A stretch of DNA of 6,784 bases from assembly GCA_011051825.1 (NCBI GenBank), contig DRKH01000461.1:1-6784 (forward strand). The letters are read 5' to 3'. The stretch is from Desulfobulbus sp. Its GTDB lineage: Bacteria > Desulfobacterota > Desulfobulbia > Desulfobulbales > Desulfobulbaceae. A program made the translations under genes and the position numbers. Shown piece after piece: positions 4,529-6,784 of this stretch. The notes under the pieces are model-generated. The model did not search any database. It was not told where the DNA came from and saw only the letters and a program-made list of their open reading frames with translations. The first letter of the stretch is position 1, and each line of letters starts with the position of its first letter.

Positions 4529-5965
4529 TTATTCCGGCTCGTCATGACAGAATGAACAGTCCTGGCTGATGGTTCCCCCTTTTTTATTCTCATGTTCATC
4601 ATCATGACAGCGCCAGCAGCCATATCCTTCGTCTGCATACCGGTGCCCAAGATGGGTTTTATATGTACCCCACGACACCTTCATATCGGGCCAGACATTA
4701 CCCAGGTATCTTCCAAGGAGATATTCTCCGGCCTTCCTGATATCTCCCTCATACTTTGCAGCCTGGACGGCATTGCGTTTCTTCTGCAGTTCCATCAGGT
4801 TATTGACCAGATTTTTCCCGGCATCATCCTGTGAGGTGTACCTGATCTCGATAGCGGTCAACCCGTCTGCCCTGATCCCCTTGATTTTCGGATTGATTTT
4901 TTTACTGAGCAGGCCGAAATCAACCACATCTTCAGGCATGTCCATAATATGGGTAGGTCTGTTATGACAGTCGATACAGTCCATTGTCCGCCATTTGGGC
5001 ACGTATCCATCTTCGATTTTTATGTCGGAGTTAACAAATTCATCGGTTGAACCATCCGGACGCGTCACCCGGACCCGGGAAATACCGGTTCTCTTTTCAT
5101 TGGCCGCCAGATATTGAACCTTCACATCCTTACTGACATGCCAGTGGATTCCTTCAAAACTTCCGGTGACCGGGTTATGCCCGCCTATGTGAAGTGCAAT
5201 TTCAGTCTTTTCCGGTGTGAGCTGATCATTGTCCGTGAAGCGGATAAACTGTTTTACCTTTTTGCCATAAAATTTCTCCGGCCAGTGACACTCCTCGCAG
5301 GTGTCCCGTGCCGGTCGTAAGGCCTCAACCGGTACGGGTATCGGACGACTGTAACTGTTGGTCAATACGGCATATACCTGGCGCAGCCCTGAAAGCTTGG
5401 CCCGTACGAACCACTGGGCACCCGGCCCGATATGACATTCAACACAGGACACCCGACTATGGGGAGAACGCAGATAGGCCGTATATTCGGGTGCCATGAC
5501 GCGGTGGCAGACCATGCCGCAGAAGTATGGTGAATCAGTAAAATGGTATCCTTCATAACCAACGACCCCGAGTATAACCATATTGACAACAGTCAGAACC
5601 ACAAAACCGATGAGGAAGAATCGGTGTTTCGGGTTACTCAGGTCAAGCTGAAGATGATCCTTTGCGATTCGGGTTTTTCGCCACTGCCTGCGGCGCAGGT
5701 AGGCGGCCACCGGAATAAGCAGCAGGCCGAGAAGCATGCCTCCGGGCAGGATCATGTAGATAAAAATCCCGACATAAGGATTTTCAAAGAACCCCAGCAA
5801 CTCCGCCCCCATGCCGATGAGCATCAGAGTGATACTGGCGGTGGTCATGACAATTGCAAAAACGCCCAAAGGCGTCCGCCAGAGACCTCGCATTATATGG
5901 GCCCAGGCGGATCCCCCTTCGCGGGAATCCCGTGGATTTGCCCTGTTGCTGTTCCCTGTTGTCAT
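4529..5965 (-). CDS. NapC/NirT-family membrane multihaem cytochrome c, ImcH-like
   Basis: This 478-residue protein probably oxidises menaquinol at the inner membrane and passes electrons to periplasmic cytochromes. Three membrane helices lie at about 34-53, 65-89 and 115-137; the Arg-rich loop RRRQWRKTR (91-99) fits cytoplasmic placement, which puts the haem domain in the periplasm. There are six c-haem motifs: CGMVCH (149-154), CVECH (174-178), CEECH (223-227), CIDCH (330-334), CWRCH (450-454) and CSFCH (470-474). The first is CxxxCH, followed by RVMAPEYTAYLRSPHSR, matching haem 1 of the NapC/NrfH fold. GIHWHV (272-277) is typical of the larger delta-proteobacterial members. Size and the three-helix N-terminus resemble Geobacter ImcH, which from memory has seven motifs. 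The start is supported by AGGAG at 5973-5977, seven bases upstream. No NrfA, Nap or Tor partner is adjacent, so it likely serves a shared carrier pool. The exact role is inferred. Confidence 0.9.
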   Translation of the reverse strand: MTTGNSNRANPRDSREGGSAWAHIMRGLWRTPLGVFAIVMTTASITLMLIGMGAELLGFFENPYVGIFIYMILPGGMLLGLLLIPVAAYLRRRQWRKTRIAKDHLQLDLSNPKHRFFLIGFVVLTVVNMVILGVVGYEGYHFTDSPYFCGMVCHRVMAPEYTAYLRSPHSRVSCVECHIGPGAQWFVRAKLSGLRQVYAVLTNSYSRPIPVPVEALRPARDTCEECHWPEKFYGKKVKQFIRFTDNDQLTPEKTEIALHIGGHNPVTGSFEGIHWHVSKDVKVQYLAANEKRTGISRVRVTRPDGSTDEFVNSDIKIEDGYVPKWRTMDCIDCHNRPTHIMDMPEDVVDFGLLSKKINPKIKGIRADGLTAIEIRYTSQDDAGKNLVNNLMELQKKRNAVQAAKYEGDIRKAGEYLLGRYLGNVWPDMKVSWGTYKTHLGHRYADEGYGCWRCHDDEHENKKGGTISQDCSFCHDEPE

Positions 5966-6020
5966 CTCTCCACTCCTCTGCTGTCGTTTTTTCAGGGCTG
6001 ACGGCTACGCAACTCTGCAG

Positions 6021-6042
6021 GTGCCGGCACGATGTTTACATC
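6021..6042. promoter_or_regulatory. back-to-back palindromes in the cytochrome leader
   Basis: GTGCCGGCAC (6021-6030) is a perfect 10-bp palindrome. It is followed at once by GATGTTTACATC (6031-6042), with 5-bp arms around TT. They lie 56-77 bases upstream of the cytochrome start codon, a natural place for an operator or a leader RNA structure. No known regulator site is recognised. Confidence 0.4.
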
Positions 6043-6068
6043 CCCTGTGGGTCCTTACATTTTTTTCT

Positions 6069-6163
6069 TTGGCATAACGCCAAGTTGAGCAGCCTGTGAT
6101 CAGTTACGCAAGCAGACCTGCGAATCCATGCCCGTCGATCTGAGGCGGCCTGCTCGCCACAGG
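6069..6163 (-). other. possible structured leader RNA upstream of the cytochrome
   Basis: Read on the - strand, CCTGTG (6163-6158) can pair with CACAGG (6098-6093). Just inside, CGAGCAGGCC (6156-6147) pairs with GGTCTGCTTG (6118-6109) as ten base pairs including two G-U pairs. The asymmetric internal loop is 1 versus 10 bases and contains the CAGTTAC-type motif. A further 5-bp hairpin TTGGC-GTTAT-GCCAA lies at 6083-6069. No riboswitch class was recognised. The rest of 5966-6348 shows no supportable gene. Confidence 0.3.
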
Positions 6164-6304
6164 ATGGGGTGCAGCCGAACAGGTACAAGGATACTTTAAA
6201 AAAGCAGAATGAAAAGATAAATGGAAGAGAACCTGGATCCGTGGGCGGGGACTTGAAGTCTCCAGCCGCTGGACAGGCTGATTTCATGGGACAAAACAGA
6301 TTAT

Positions 6305-6316
6305 GTAACTATTCAG
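6305..6316. repeat. dispersed repeat, degenerate copy
   Basis: GTAACTATTCAG differs by one base from GTAACTGTTCAG at 6349-6360 and has the same orientation, 44 bases away. The flanking bases do not match, so it is not a longer tandem duplication. Confidence 0.45.
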
Positions 6317-6348
6317 ATAAGGACACAATTTATGCAATACCGCAGACT

Positions 6349-6631
6349 GTAACTGTTCAGAAATGCCTTAGATTTATTCATTTAAGAACCTGATTACGTA
6401 CAAAGCTCAGCTTTTCACAACTCAGGGATAACATCGCTTGTTCTTCCGGATTGCAGGGTCCAGTGAATTCATCATTAATTCGCTGGGGTTGTAATGCCCT
6501 CCGGTATTCAGCGATGGTATCCCTTGCATTCGGCTGAGGATTGTGGGTAATCAGATTTAAGAATGTGAAGCGTACTTGTGCTACTCGAACTGGCTTAAAT
6601 GGGCGAAGATGAGGTGCTCCTGAACAGTTAC
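6349..6631. mobile_element. 283-bp segment bounded by 12-bp inverted repeats (MITE-like candidate)
   Basis: GTAACTGTTCAG (6349-6360) and CTGAACAGTTAC (6620-6631) are perfect inverted repeats, giving a 283-bp unit with 259 bases inside. The termini are copies of the motif dispersed elsewhere in the window. A miniature inverted-repeat element would look like this. Against it, the flanks show no clear target duplication (CGCAGACT before, CGGATTAT after), and no transposase is recognised. The interior holds the start-less open frame described separately. Confidence 0.4.
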
Positions 6632-6635
6632 CGGA
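6378..6635 (-). pseudogene. start-less 85-codon open frame inside the inverted-repeat segment
   Basis: From the TAA at 6636-6638 the frame stays open for 85 codons to a TGA at 6378-6380, but it has no ATG until late (about codon 67). It includes stretches such as HLRPFKPVRVAQVRF, THNPQPNARDTIAEYRRAL and NPEEQAMLSLSCEKLSF, which look like plausible folded-protein composition. No family is recognised. Its first codons read through the right-hand repeat. An ATG overlaps the stop (ATGA) and opens a 22-codon frame. It could be a gene remnant, a non-ATG small ORF, or chance. Confidence 0.2.
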
Positions 6636-6784
6636 TTATAATAAAAATTTCGCCACAGATTTCGGCTGAAGACGGCCAGGAGGGGAAGAGAAAAAAATCA
6701 GAGGCCGTCCGACTGAACCAGCCGGACAGACTCCGATTTATAGAAGACAGAGAACAGAGGCAGAAAGGACACTGCCCCTGTTCA
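6632..6784. other. non-coding flank with hairpins and a partial repeat at the window edge
   Basis: GACGGCC (6671-6677) pairs with GGCCGTC (6703-6709) across a purine-rich 25-base loop. GTCCG (6707-6711) pairs with CGGAC (6723-6727). The last seven bases, CTGTTCA (6778-6784), match part of the dispersed motif in reverse orientation but are cut by the window end. No gene is supported here. Confidence 0.35.

Noticed and set aside
5966..6060. c-di-GMP (GEMM) riboswitch in the cytochrome leader
   Set aside because: Short look-alikes (CACAGGG, a GCGTAGCCG run) are present, but the conserved GEMM cores and the tetraloop-receptor arrangement are absent.
6069..6090. sigma-54 promoter around TTGGCGTTATGCC, or GGCAC...TTGC near 6014-6030
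   Set aside because: The spacing between the GG and GC elements is 6 bases in one case and 13 in the other, not the required 10.
6036..6287. 83-codon - strand frame upstream of the cytochrome
   Set aside because: No family, no Shine-Dalgarno sequence, and it runs through the leader hairpins; most likely chance.
6169..6393. 74-codon + strand frame beginning with GTG
   Set aside because: No recognisable domain and only a weak ribosome site; it crosses a repeat copy and the candidate mobile segment. Not supportable as a gene.
1..6784. CRISPR array, tRNA or rRNA genes
   Set aside because: No regularly spaced repeats of CRISPR type, no cloverleaf with a recognisable T arm, and no rRNA-like sequence was seen on either strand.

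Overview
The window looks like a chromosomal stretch of a Gram-negative, respiring anaerobe, most likely a member of the Desulfobacterota (former Deltaproteobacteria, for example a Desulfobulbales-type sulfur metaboliser). This is inferred from an outer-membrane beta-barrel C-terminus, a periplasm-facing NapC/NirT-type multihaem cytochrome of the ImcH-like architecture, a DASS/SLC13 anion transporter, and roughly balanced base composition. No ribosomal or other strict taxonomic marker is present, so the assignment is tentative.

Layout: (1) 1-46, the last codons of an outer-membrane porin-like protein on the + strand. (2) 47-315, an intergenic stretch of stacked inverted repeats ending in a strong bidirectional terminator. 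(3) 316-1293, an MscS mechanosensitive channel on the - strand. (4) 1294-1565, a divergent AT-rich promoter region. (5) 1566-3362, an SLC13 transporter with two RCK_C domains on the + strand. (6) 3363-3486, a short convergent region with competing hairpins and a bidirectional terminator whose stem runs into the next coding region. (7) 3487-4311, an MtfA-family zinc peptidase on the - strand. (8) 4312-4528, an intergenic region with several inverted repeats. (9) 4529-5965, a six-haem membrane cytochrome on the - strand. (10) 5966-6784, about 820 bases with no convincing gene. This last stretch holds palindromes in the cytochrome leader, then a segment bounded by inverted copies of a short repeat.

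The genes do not form one operon. The channel and transporter are divergent, the transporter and peptidase are convergent, and the peptidase and cytochrome are co-directional but 217 bases apart. Functionally they are an envelope set: an osmotic safety valve, an anion importer (sulfate is a reasonable candidate substrate), a quinol-oxidising cytochrome feeding periplasmic electron carriers, and a peptidase of regulatory type.

The most unusual signal is a dispersed intergenic repeat with core CTGAACAGTT(C/A)C. It occurs at 1346, 3457, 4345, 6305, 6349 and 6620, always outside the annotated genes. Two copies share 21 identical bases and bracket the peptidase gene as direct repeats. Two others form perfect 12-bp inverted repeats bounding a 283-bp segment (6349-6631) that contains a long open frame with no start codon, which suggests a small non-autonomous mobile element.
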